Source of the DNA: Astropecten irregularis
Lineage: Eukaryota > Echinodermata > Asteroidea > Paxillosida > Astropectinidae
Reading direction: 5' to 3'
DNA length: 64,000 bases
NCBI GenBank assembly: GCA_963971285.1
Contig: OZ020254.1
Location: 9,114,001-9,178,000, forward strand
Below the pieces are notes generated by a model that made no database searches, had not been told where the DNA came from, and worked only from the letters and a program-made list of their open reading frames with translations. This document shows positions 11,201 to 21,666 of this stretch, piece after piece (the stretch's first letter is position 1; the number at the start of each line of letters is the position of its first letter). Both the position numbers and the translations under genes were made by a program.

Positions 11201-14200
11201 GGTCAGAGGGGTGAATCGAAACCAATATCATAGCGGGAACCGCAATTAATCATTCACATTAATGATTTTGTGTATAATTTAATATCATCAATATTAAGGC
11301 ACAAATAAATCAAACAAAAAGTCAAAATCCCAAATATTTCAAAGGTAGAGAAGTCCAGAGCTTCTAAATAATCATTAGACGAAGGGAAATCGTCAAACGA
11401 ATTCTGAATTCCCACCGAGCCGACTGAATTCAAACATCCAGCTGTGAACTGACATGAGTAAACTTACTTGTGTTTGTTAGTGGCAGAGTCTAGTGGTAGG
11501 GTACAGCTGGTGATCTTTCCAAAAGCTTCAAAGACACTGAAAAGCAAACACAAATGACAATTAGCAAACAGAGAAGGGGGATTTCCAACAATTATGGAGT
11601 CAACTTTGTCAACAAAACTGCTAACATAAAAATAATAGCCAGTTTGGCAAAAAAGGTCCAGCTTATAAACAAATGCTTGTTACAAGCCTTGAATCGGACG
11701 GAGGCCATGTCCTTTATTGCCCTGGTTCTTGGCCTTGGATCCCCCTTCAATTGTTTCCATAGACATTATGATTTTCCAATGGAAGTGTCCCTTGCAATGG
11801 AAAAGTGGCGGTACCCCTTTCAGAACCAAATTCAAGACATTGTTGTTAAACTACTGTATAAACTGCTTTTTATGAAGGATATATCAATTCTGAAAAGTAG
11901 AAGACGTCTTGCCCTCACCTCTTGATGTCTTCAGTAGACAGATCTCCGTGGATGGAGGCCACGTATATCCGCGGATGGTTCTTGGACTCCTCCATGAGTT
12001 GATCCACCACAGGTTGGGCCTGGGGCATGTTGCTGGGCCGACCCACCTACACATGAAGAAAAAACATCCCAAGGAAATCTCATCAAAATGTAGGCTCAAG
12101 GATCCTTGTCTATGAAAATCACCATCATCTATTCTCGACTGAATCACTGACTTCTGTGAACACAGACAGAACTTCAACACGATGTTCCAGCCTAAATGCT
12201 CAGACTGCTTAAACACAAGAAAGTCTTTCTTGGCAGAGAAAGAGAAAACCAACAGAGTCTATGTGATGCCTGTTCCTTTGGATTTGCATTCCACTTTCTG
12301 TTTGAGGATTTCACTGACAAACTGATTTCATTTAGCAATTTTGTTTGTGTGAGAGCCCTAACAAATAACCTTGATGTTTCGTCCGCCGATCATCACCCCA
12401 TTCATCTGGTCCAGGGCAAGCTGGGCCGCCTCAGGCAGGTCATACTCCACAAAAGCGAAGCCCTTGTGCTTCATGGTGATGGGATCCCAGGACATGTTGA
12501 TGCTCTTGATGGGGCCAAAGGGGTTGAAGGCCTGCCGGACGGTATCCTCCCGAAGCTCGAAGCTGATGGAACCCACGTAGACACGGCACATGAGGGCGAT
12601 GGCACGCTGGCGCTGGGCCGCCATTTGGAGATTGCTCATTTGCTGATATTAGACAGAGAACAAGAAGTAGCAGAGTGTGAGTAATCTACAAGTCCATGGT
12701 CTTATATCTAATCCTTGGGGATGGGGAAGGATTTCTCAAGAACTTACCTGTTGCTGGTGGGCTAAGGTCTGCTTGACCAGTACGCTCTTGATGTTCTGCT
12801 CCATGGCGTACTTCTTGGCTCTGTTCAGCGCCTCCTGTTGGTCGGGGGTCAGTTTGGGCATACCCCCCAACATGGTCATCTCCTTCTTGGCTCCAGGACC
12901 GGCCAGGACGGGCCCCATCTGCTCGGCCATCACCATCATCGGAGAGGGACTGCGGGATACTGTGAAGTCAAGGTGGTGTGGAGAGAGCACCAGAGGTGTT
13001 AGAGAGGCTTAGAGTGGTGAGACTTACATCTACAGGTGAACCCACATTGCCCATATCCTTCTCAAGAAGTGACTTTTGTTCTTTTCCAACATTTTCAAAT
13101 CTTTGTATCATGATCGAAACGTTCTACCTGGTTGAGATAACTTGGATTATCTGCATTAAGTATGCAGAAAATGAAATATATTGGATCCACTGAGATTACA
13201 ATCAATGTACTACCCATAACGACTCCAATATCTGGAATTTTAAATTCTTAGGATCAAAATGGCACTGTTGTTTTCCAAACCTAACATATTTTTCTTTGGA
13301 TACAAGAGTACATTTTTGACAAAGAAGTGCATTTAAGATATACATGTACATTATAAAAATAAGTAAAAATAAATAAAAACCGTTCAGTAGTCACTAGTTC
13401 TAGGCAAGCGAAGCCTGTTACTGCACCCGAGAACGAAACCAAGTTCACTCAAAACGCCAACGGATTGTTCGGCAGGCACTTGTTTGGCGGGTACAAAAAA
13501 TATGAACAAACAACTACTATAATGCTGTTTACCACAGTCGCTGTCAATTAGGATGGCGTTGTTGCCATGGCGACCATGTCGCCATGGCCACCTCTAGCCA
13601 CACTAGGCCAGGCAGTAAACTACAGAACATGGAGCAGGGCTGTATGTGTGTGTGTGTGGGCTGCGTTAACTGAAATCTTAATACACAAAATGCAGAGAAG
13701 AAAAAAAAAAGCAAAAAAAAATACAATAAGAGAAAAGGGGAAGGAGAGAAAAACGGTACAGTTAGTTTTTCTGGAGCGTGGCTGGCGACCCCCCCTCCTT
13801 GATTGGAGGTTGAGGGTAGGTCATACACAATGTTCACTGAAGTGTCAAGTAATAATTCCATCCATCTCAAGTCACCATTACAATTTAACAAACTCTGAAG
13901 GTTCCACACGAAGAGGTTACTGGTATAGGTTTCACCCAGTGTTGTAGTCGAGTACTTTTTTTCCCCCTGAGTACCGAGTACTGCAGAGTACTTTGACAGC
14001 AGAGTACCAAGACAGGTCAAGTACTTTGCCAGCCGAGTACAAGAACTGGTTTCCGAGTACAAGTACTTTGTATTTCTGAGTACGAGTACAAGGAACTAGA
14101 CTAACGATGCAAATCGTGTGACCATTCTGGAGTCCCACATCATAATTCGTGTACGTTCCTTTGTTTAGGTATGCCCACAGACAGCGAATGGGTAGTATAC

Positions 14201-17200
14201 AATGTATATTAATGGTCCCACATTCGGCCTTTTTTTGTCAGAACTGTATCGTCTATCGACTACAAGTATTGTAGTTCGAGTAAGAGTACTTGAACATACA
14301 AGTACGAGTACTTTGAAAACGGTACTCAAGTAGGACGAGTACGAGTAACAAGTACCGAGTACCAAGTACGAGTACTACAACACTGGTTTCACCTTGGCAA
14401 TGATGGCTCAATATCTATTCTTGCCTAATAGACATCACATAATTCATGCCTTTTACAGGGATGTGAAACTTCAGATTTAAATCTGAATTCCGATTTTTTA
14501 TTTGGATTTTATCTCAGAATTTCTGTACACCTGCTCTAAACAAAAGTATAGGAACTTAAATATCTCAGCTTCGTCCTTGGTGTTTTCAGATTTTGTGTGT
14601 GTGGCTACTCACATCCCTGCTTTTATAAATATACAAATATTTTCATTCTTCAACTCTATCCACTCAAATGAAGATTTGTTTCCAAGGATGGAGACCTACA
14701 ATAGACTGCCCCCAGTATTTGTACAGGAAAACTGTAATCCCACAATATTAAATAGGATTAATACAATCAATCTGCTATTTAAACTTGGGATTTGTATTAT
14801 ACAGGTGTCTCCTGTTGGTTGCATTGCCAACCACAGCTGATGCGGCACCATCGCTGTTCCTGACAAGATCTCGTGGATGCAAACAAACAAAAAAAGAGAA
14901 CAGAAAGACAAAAGAGAGAAAAAAAACTGCATTACAACAGAACACCAGTGGGTTTTATTTTCATTTATTTTTAGCATTTCATTTTAATTTTGTTCACTTA
15001 TCTTTGAAGAAGAAGTATGGAATACCAGTACTTCTTTTTCATAAAGGTCGCTTTAACGTTTCTGACAGCCGTTGGGGAGAGGTCTGTTTAATACGGGCTT
15101 CCAACTCAGTCATTGCCATTTTCTCAACCCATTGTAAGGGGGAGGAGATAAATTGGGTGGGAGAATTGAGCTCTCAGCAAACACGAGGCTAGTACAGTGC
15201 AGTTACAGGATGCATAACAATTCATGCTTCTCGGCACTTTCGTTCCCTTTGTCTTGATTTTCTTCTTAGAATCTAGCCTTGCTCTCACAGAGCATAAAAA
15301 CTGACGTTCTCAAAGTACATTTTCATTTAACAAAACATTTCCTGCCAAAAGACTCCTTTTATTTGATTTAATTACGCACATAAATTAAATTTGGAAGTAT
15401 TGTGTTGGGTGAGAGAAACAAAACTGCACTGATAAAAACACACAGCAATTTCATTGTCAATATCCACGATACATACTTTGTGATGTATTAAAGTTCTTTG
15501 GTTAGTTGTTGTTGTTTATATATTTGATGGCATACAACCTAAAATGGGGGGAAAAGAAATGAAAAAAGAGAAGAGAACAATGGTATAAGAAGGAGAGGGG
15601 AGGATTAATATGAAGTGGAATATTTGAGAGTTAATAAGATGATGCTGAAGGTAGAAGCCTAGGAGGCCATCACTGAATGTGAAGCTGCCGAATAGGACGA
15701 CACAATTCTGAAAAAAAGCATGAGGTTGGGGAAAAGAAATTCTATCGGATATCATTAAGTGGGACAGGAGAGTAGAACTGGGTTTTCTAGCAATGGCAAT
15801 ATTCACACAATGGGCCACGTAAAGTATTTCTTCAAATCGAGCGCAATTACAGAAATTTGTACATTGTTGATTCAAAAGCAAGAAAGCAAAATACTACCCA
15901 GTTTTCCCCAAAAAGAAATGAAAACAATAATTTTCATCTGTAATTTTGAATTTTTTCTGCTTTTGTTTTTCTTCCAATTAATGAAGAAAAACCTAAATAA
16001 TACCAGCTGATATTCCACATGTGTCTACCATAATACAGACAGGAAAAGCTCTCAGACTCAGAAATTGAATAATCTTTTTTGTATAGTCACAGGATTAATG
16101 CCACAATATTTATATGCTCCGTTCGAATTGCCGCTTGCTCTTTGTAGCATTTTGATTTTTATAAACCCAAAAGACTTGTAACAAATGAGAAAAGCCAAAA
16201 GAATGGAAAAATAAACATGGTTTTTAATGTAACTTGTCTCCTTAATAGCAATCCCTAGTCACAATCACAGACAAACCAAAGCCAATCCAATGGCTGTCAT
16301 CATGGCAGTAGTTTTCAATTTGTGCTGGATTCTGAAAAAGGAAAAGTACAAAAAGACATGTTTTCCCCCACAAAAATGGGGAACATTCTTTCACGATCCA
16401 AAACAGAAACGAAAAAACAGAAAGGGGCAAAAAAAGGATTGAAAATCATACTGGAACATGCACTTCTCAATCACCTCAAACATCATAAAATGCATAATTT
16501 AATAAGTACTGTAATCTATACACATCTAGACACATTTTATAGTAAAATTCTGTAAAGTCTGTTCAGAAATCCCAGAGTGAAATTTCATGCGGCACAACAA
16601 CTGGCATTTCATATTTTCCATTTCCTAGGTCTATACAATCTACACATGATATGTACACCATACTGTATACATTCTCCCCTTTGACACAAGAAGTCTGTAA
16701 AATGAGGTTTACAAGCAAAGATCAAGCTTACAGGATTTGCAAGGGAGCATACAGGATTTGCAAAGATGTGCGTTTTGGCTGAATTTGGTAGGCTGAATTT
16801 GGTACTTAAACAGAAGTGAACGTCTTAAACTTCCTTACAGACATTCTTCTATGTACCCTTTTTACGCTTTGTTCATTCTGGATAGCAGAAATGCAGCTGA
16901 AGTAATCTTACCCCCTCCGAATCCTTCACGATTACACCACGCTTTCGAAATGCTAAAAATCTGATGAAACAAGATTTCCCATGGTGACTGTTTTGCACTG
17001 TTTACAAACTGTTGATGTCCCAAACTCAACAAAAAAGTTTTGAGGCCTTGCAAATCCTGTACGCTGCCTTTCAGGCCTAAATTCTTTTTTTCTTTTTTTT
17101 GCAGTTTTGGACACATTTTCCCTCATACCAAACGATTTCTAGAAATTACTCCACCATACATTAACCCCCACCCCACTCGACCAACAACCTGAACTAGAAA

Positions 17201-18977
17201 CCACAGATACCAGATTATTATGTGGGTCAGTAACCACGGTAACATGTCCTTTGGACTCTTGCCGAGCTTGAGCGGGACAAGAAATGTTTGCCAAAGATCC
17301 TCTCTGCAAGAAATAAACTCAAGAATAGAGAGACAAAAACAAAAAGGGAAAATAAAAATATACAAAAAGTTAGACTGCGGTAGGAACCATGATTACAAGG
17401 GAGCTGTCACAAAAAAAGGAACATTTGTTAGGAAATGTTCAATTGCACATTCATCAATTTAGGATTATTATTATATATGATCAAGTCTATCTTTCTCCCT
17501 AACTCTCAATTATCCACACCATTAACAAAAATACATTTTGGGACTTTCCGGGAGCTTAACTTGCACGATCTCAAAACACGTAGAGGAATGTTACCAAAAG
17601 AAAACATCATGCAATTTCAAATGAGATCACCAAACCTACATCAGTGCAAATAAACAATTTTCTTTCCCAGTACTTTTGGGCTAAACTGGATGCACGTCAA
17701 CGCCAAGTTTCATTCACTTGGAATCAAATTTCAGAAAACACAAGCATCTGAACGTTACTGGTGCCCATGACAATCAATCATGTCTCATTGTGGACTTTTT
17801 GGACAGCATTTTCTATCGTTTCTTTCTGTCAACGTGAACCCAGGTAATGACATCATGCAAGTTGAGCCTTGTGGGAAGTCCCAAGCCCAAGGGTAGTAGG
17901 TTCATACCTTCTGGTAAGACCGTGACGGGCACAGATGCTGCCACTGCCAACCCCGAATCCACCTTCAGTTTCTTTGGTGAAGGTTCCCCTACTACTAGCA
18001 ATGTCGATGGCTCTCCTGAGGCAGGATTCTGTATCTATGAAGAACAATGATTTTAATTTTTCGTTATTGGATAGAATGGCATAAAAAACCTGCGCTATAT
18101 AATTTGTTGTCCACTGCGCTGCCACGTGCCCAGACCAGAATTTAAGGAACTTCAACTTCAACCATGCAATTCTATGCATATTCATGTGGCGCTCTCACTC
18201 TCAGCATACACAACCGACAGACACGTTCTATGAATATTCAACGACCTAACGAGTCCGTGAGTTCTCGAACGTCGGGTGACACCACAAAAAAATGGTCAAA
18301 AGGTCAAAGGAATGTACAAATTTGTACGTTTTTGGTACCGTTCGAAAGATCGTGGCGAGGTCTGTCGAAGAGTCAATGATTCGAGTGGCCGTTGCTGAGT
18401 ATGTGACAATGCACATCAGTTTCATTCATAAAAACTTCCATTTTTGGTCAGTGCGATGACGTCACATAATGAGATGATCGTGAGTCGTGACGCCCTCCTG
18501 TGGCTGTTTCGTGCCAATTCGTGAAAGGGATTTTTTCGCTGTGCCCCAACTTGTAACGTTACTCCCGTTAGTTGTACGCCGACCGAACCGTATGCCATGC
18601 CAACCAGCTTCGTGCTGCCAACTCGTATCGCAGACATAAAACAACTCCTTACAATGGACTTTACAGTGTGCATGATCAGGATTATCAAGTAGGCCTAGCA
18701 AGAAGCCTACCTGTACCAGGATTATGAAAATCTTGCTCATAATAATTATGATAAAGTAGGGGCTAAGCCTAATGTTTTTTTATAAAAAAAAATATTCAAA
18801 ATGGCCGACGATCGACACAAGGAATCGTGTCAGGCCGCGCCGACTGTTTCACACAGCCGCGAATGCCAAATCATTTAAGAAAACTGTGTGCGATCTGTGA
18901 ATGAAACAACGGTGGATGTTTACCTCTTTTAAATCACCATTTGAGGCGGCTTCCAGGAGTTCCATTGCACTTGCCAT
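8229..18977 (-). CDS. PUF60: Poly(U)-binding splicing factor PUF60 (12 coding exons)
   Basis: Exons in transcript order, as low-high coordinates: 18924-18977, 17908-18034, 12748-12959, 12370-12642, 11919-12046, 11468-11536, 10848-10950, 10391-10492, 9858-10035, 9103-9410, 8459-8648, 8229-8338. All join in frame with GT/AG borders to give 617 aa (human 559). Seen in the translation: an NLS-like PKKLK in exon 2; LTPDQQEAL and KKYAMEQ in exon 3; RRM1 at about 149-222 ([14 protein letters not shown]); RRM2 at about 248-322 (IYVASI, KGYAFIDY); an Ala-rich linker with 11 consecutive Gln in exon 10; and a C-terminal UHM domain at about 519-610 with the RWF motif, ending SDLSG. Known of the family: a nuclear protein that binds U-rich 3' splice sites with U2AF and, in vertebrates, represses MYC as FIR. 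Residues 1-60 are poorly conserved, so exons 1-2 are less certain. Intron 2 is 4.9 kb. Exon 4 uses a weak donor, AAG/GTTATT. Confidence 0.95.
9711..9786 (-). mobile_element. tRNA-derived SINE fragment in PUF60 intron 9
   Basis: On the minus strand this reads CACTAGTAAGCAGGAAG, then GTGGGTTCTAATCC and ACCTGAGCCAGC. It closely matches the tRNA-like part of the element at 11120-11202. The B-box-like GGTTCTAATCC carries one change from GGTTCGAATCC. Only the 3' half of the tRNA-like region is clear. It lies in the same orientation as PUF60. Confidence 0.6.
11120..11202 (-). mobile_element. tRNA-derived SINE in PUF60 intron 6
   Basis: The minus strand has an A-box-like TAGCTCGGTGCCTAGCGG (11178-11195) and a perfect B-box GGTTCGAATCC (11134-11144) at tRNA spacing, with CACTAGAAAGCAGG between them. 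No CCA end or clean acceptor stem is evident, so this is a SINE head and not a tRNA gene. A second copy is at 9711-9786. Both lie in sense orientation within PUF60. Confidence 0.7.
13564..13588. other. Perfect inverted repeat in PUF60 intron 2
   Basis: GCCATGGCGAC (13564-13574), CAT, GTCGCCATGGC (13578-13588): 11-bp perfect arms with a 3-nt loop. This is a stable hairpin in the primary transcript. No function can be assigned from the sequence. Confidence 0.8.
13929..14393. mobile_element. hAT-type MITE with 8-bp target duplication, PUF60 intron 2
   Basis: The element spans 13937-14385 (449 bp). It begins CAGTGTTGTAGT and ends with ACTACAACACTG, a perfect 12-bp inverted repeat, and is flanked by the identical 8-bp repeat GTTTCACC (13929-13936 and 14386-14393). 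CAGTG ends and 8-bp duplications are the signature of the hAT superfamily. Both ends are packed with GAGTAC hexamers, about nine in the left 160 bp and five in the right 110 bp, arranged like subterminal transposase-binding sites. There is no transposase frame. The exact duplication suggests a relatively recent insertion. Confidence 0.9.
14450..14625. mobile_element. MITE with CAGGGATG ends, copy 2, PUF60 intron 2
   Basis: The element spans 14456-14619 (164 bp). It starts CAGGGATGTGA and ends TCACATCCCTG, flanked by a 6-bp direct repeat CTTTTA (14450-14455 and 14620-14625). Its interior matches the reverse complement of 6280-6423, including GTACACCTGCTC and AAAAGTATAGGAACTT. Two copies with a 6-bp duplication each define the family's insertion signature. 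Confidence 0.8.
14626..17907. other. Remainder of PUF60 intron 2
   Basis: About 3.3 kb of A+T-rich intron without a recognisable exon, RNA gene or complete mobile element. Short direct repeats are visible at 16729-16760 (ACAGGATTTGCAA twice) and 16775-16805 (GGCTGAATTTGGTA twice), with a related inverted TTGCAAATCCTGTA near 17048. No splice-flanked conserved peptide was found, and the phase of the flanking exons (1 into 1) requires none. Confidence 0.5.
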
Positions 18978-19783
18978 AGTTGTTTGATTTTGCTTTGTGT
19001 GCTTTCAATATGCACGTCTAACATTACGCGTTTTCTATCCACACAGCTTCTCGTGCGCTTTTTTACTGTAACTGGTAGTTCGCCGATATCGAAAAATCGC
19101 ATGCGGTTACCAGGGAAAGTACCCTACTTTCGAATACCTCGATAGAGATATAATAATTATAAAAGTACGGTAGCGCAGATGGGACATAACACATCAACAG
19201 TGTAACGAAAACCATCACTGCCACGGTGCCGCGCCTAGGGAGTTACCCAAATTGAATGCCTCACCCTGGCCCTTTGAAATATCAATTTCGAAAGACAATC
19301 TAAAAGAAATTGCCTGACAGCATGCATAATCAATTCCTAAATAATTATTCGACGGCAAATTACTACCCCGTTTGGGATTCCACAACCTAAATAATACCTC
19401 GAAGCAGGTGATAAGTTGAGTTTGTGTCACGTGATTATTTATCAAACTAAAACGATATTTTCTTAGATTGTACTTATATTCTGTTTTATCATAATATTTT
19501 TATCCTTTAAAAAAACTATAAGTTATAATCGTAATTTTGTTATGTTAATTTAACGAAAGATTGAGAGAAAACGGCGAAACATTGTGCATAATAAATTGTG
19601 ACTATTCTCAAGAAATAGACAGGTTCCTTTACTCATTGAGAACTTCACAAGAAATGCATTACTATATCATGAAATACGTCTAGGTGTGAGACGCACTATG
19701 CCACACACGTGTTTGGCTGCACAAACACTGTTCGTTGAGTTTTATAATATTGCGCTGCAGTGAAACAATTTTGTTTTCATAAA
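18978..19783. promoter_or_regulatory. Divergent intergenic region between PUF60 and NHP2
   Basis: An 806-bp gap between the two start codons, with the genes transcribed outwards. It must hold both 5' UTRs and core promoters unless 5' non-coding exons lie elsewhere. Visible elements are a plus-strand TATAAAAG at 19158-19165, CACGTG at about 19429 and CACACACGTGTTTGG near 19702. TTTATAAT at 19741 is too close to the NHP2 ATG to act as a TATA box with a normal 5' UTR. There is no obvious CpG island. A shared bidirectional promoter is an inference from geometry alone. Confidence 0.5.
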
Positions 19784-21666
19784 ATGGGGAAAACTCCGAA
19801 AAAAGGTAAAGAAAATGTCGTTAAACAGGAATCAACTGACGACAATGAACAAGAGGAGCTGTCTTATGAGGAGTTGGCGCAACGCATCGCACCAATTGCT
19901 AATCCACTTGCATCTAAAAAACTGACCAAGAAACTCTACAAAGTTGTCAAGAAAGGTAAAAAGAAAAGGGTTAAAAACTGGTTCGATTAAAAAAAAAGCT
20001 ACATTGAACAGATATGTTATGCTCCAGCCCACGTCGTAACCGATACTTAAACTGTTCATACTATTAGTATTTGATGGAGCAAACAGGAATTGGAACCAGT
20101 CTACTCGGTACATTATGTGACGACCGTGAATGCACTCCATCGATTCACGAATCACGTCTTTTTTAGGCAACAATCGTCACGTAATGTGCCGAGTAGACTG
20201 GTTCCCGTTCGCTCCATTGTCTCCAGACGTCTACGTACGTAACTCGAATGTAGGCTCGACTCGTAGAGATAATTCTAATGTAGGCCTATTTGTATTGCTT
20301 TATTATTTCGCAAAGCCCCATGGGGAAAAGTCACGACAACAGTGACTTTTTTTTGTACGTAGGCCTACGGATATTTCGTCGCAAAATTACTTGTTTTTGT
20401 TAACATCAGAAATGATAATGAAATTTTACATAGGCCTATTCTGAACGCGTCTTCACGACACCGGGGAACACCAGGTTGAGTCAATATACCATTGTAAAAC
20501 TAAAAAAATAATTATAGAAGTTTGTTTGACGTTTTTTTTACTTTCTTTTTGTTTTTGTTTAGCATCAAAAGTGAAAATGCTCCGGAGGGGCATCAGAGAA
20601 GTGCAGAAGTTTATCCGAAAGGGAGAAACAGGGTAAGTGGATCAGTCCTGCAACCCGTAGAATTTTGCAGATTCGTGAAGGTTTCTACTTCTGTAGTATA
20701 GTAACTAACAATGCATTAGGGTGCACTGGTCATTGTTTTCCTTTCATTATCTTTGTTACTGAGCTGGTCTTGTTCTCCAGTCAAAAGTCGAAAATCGTCA
20801 ACATCACATTTACACAGGCCTTTTAATTTGATTTATCACTAACTAAAATGTGTCCTCCTAAAATGTGGTCTCCTGATGAGGACTAGAGCAGACTAGTCGT
20901 AACGTTTGGGACCTAATTTCCAGAAGTACGAACAATGTAGAAGTGCGAAAGTACGAACGATTCTAACATGGTGTTTCCGCAAACCGATCCACATACCAAT
21001 TGTTACCATGCAAAGCCTTAAATCTTTCTTTAAATTTTTTTACCAATCTATCTTTTGAAAATTTCTTGGTCGTAGTTTTGTTGTCTTTGCTGGAGATGTC
21101 ACACCGATTGAGGTCATGTGTCATCTACCAGCTGTCTGCGAGGACAGGAGTATCCCGTATGCCTACATTCCAGCAAAGAAGGTAGGTGTTGATTCTATGT
21201 TTGTTCAACTACGCGCTGGGATTTGCAAAGTGAGGGGAATATCAAAATGATATCTGATATGTTGGGAGGGCCTAACGTTTTGATCCTAGCAGGATCTTTC
21301 GTATTTATATTTAAAAAGCTAGAAATACCCTGCTTGGACCGAAAAAATACAGCATTTCAGGCAGAAAAATGTTAACCTTATGTTTCTACCATCACCATCT
21401 TTATACACTGTAAGTTATAGGTAAATCTGTGAAGATTTCTGTTTCGGTATGCTACCAAAGTATGATACTATCTTTAATGAGTTTCTATGGGAAAGCAAAT
21501 CAAATAATTCCTGCCATTTTTTACTTCTTTTTCCTTGCAGGATCTTGGAGCAGCCATGGGAGCTAAGCGATCAACATGCTGTGTTCTTGTCAAGAGCCAC
21601 GAAGATTTCGTTGACCTTTTTGATGAGTGCAGCCGATTGATAAAACAACTTCCCCCACCAATTTAA
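19784..21666 (+). CDS. NHP2: H/ACA ribonucleoprotein subunit NHP2 (4 coding exons)
   Basis: Exons 19784-19955, 20563-20632, 21076-21181 and 21541-21666 join in phases 1, 2 and 0 with GT/AG borders to give 157 aa (human 153). After an acidic and lysine-rich N-terminus come [14 protein letters not shown], then the L7Ae/NHP2 RNA-binding fold from about residue 66: [52 protein letters not shown] and a hydrophobic CCVLVK strand, ending LPPPI. These match the family end to end. Known role: binds the H/ACA RNA scaffold with dyskerin, NOP10 and GAR1 in nucleoli and Cajal bodies, for pseudouridylation and telomerase RNA stability. The ATG at 19784 is chosen because it is the first in-frame ATG; a GTG eight codons upstream is not a plausible eukaryotic start. 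Confidence 0.96.
20074..20217. mobile_element. Foldback element in NHP2 intron 1
   Basis: ATGGAGC at 20074-20080 is mirrored by GCTCCAT at 20211-20217. Inside, AACCAGTCTACTCGG, ACATTA and GTGACGA on the left match the reverse complement of the right end, with a few substitutions and a small indel. The arms are about 45 bp in a 144-bp element. It has no coding capacity. A target duplication is not clear. It would form a long hairpin in the NHP2 pre-mRNA. Confidence 0.75.
20868..20912 (+). repeat. Hammerhead-like motif in NHP2 intron 2 (copy 2)
   Basis: CTGATGA at 20873-20879 plus G is followed by a 6-bp stem GACTAG (20881-20886) with CTAGTC (20893-20898), then GTAAC (20899-20903), where a hammerhead has GAAAC, then GTTTGGG. 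The CTGATGA box and stem II are intact and one core adenine is replaced, so cleavage would be impaired. The architecture matches copies 1 and 3, but the stem sequence is different. Confidence 0.45.
21260..21305 (-). repeat. Dispersed repeat with decayed hammerhead-like core (copy 3)
   Basis: On the minus strand this reads CGAAA, the 15-nt stem-loop GATCCTGCTAGGATC (21282-21296), AAAACGTT and AGGCCCTCCCAAC. Stem-loop and right flank are identical to copy 1 at 6081-6140. The GAAAC box has become AAAAC and the CTGATGA box is missing. It lies in NHP2 intron 3, antisense to the gene. Confidence 0.5.
21340..21477. mobile_element. Truncated copy of the TTAA MITE in NHP2 intron 3
   Basis: About 138 bp matching, in reverse complement, the left third of the element at 23673-24031. 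Shared stretches are CATTTCAGGC, TATGTTTCTACCA, CACCATCTT, TGTAAGTTATA and ACCAAAGTATGATACTA. It ends at TTAA (21474-21477), as expected for the element terminus. The other end is missing. Confidence 0.7.

Noticed and set aside
11120-11202. Functional tRNA gene
   Set aside because: A and B boxes are present, but the acceptor stem does not pair and the copy at 9711-9786 shows it is a dispersed SINE.
12196-12684. Plus-strand frame of 162 codons
   Set aside because: It is antisense to PUF60 exon 4, whose RRM1 reading on the minus strand is unambiguous.
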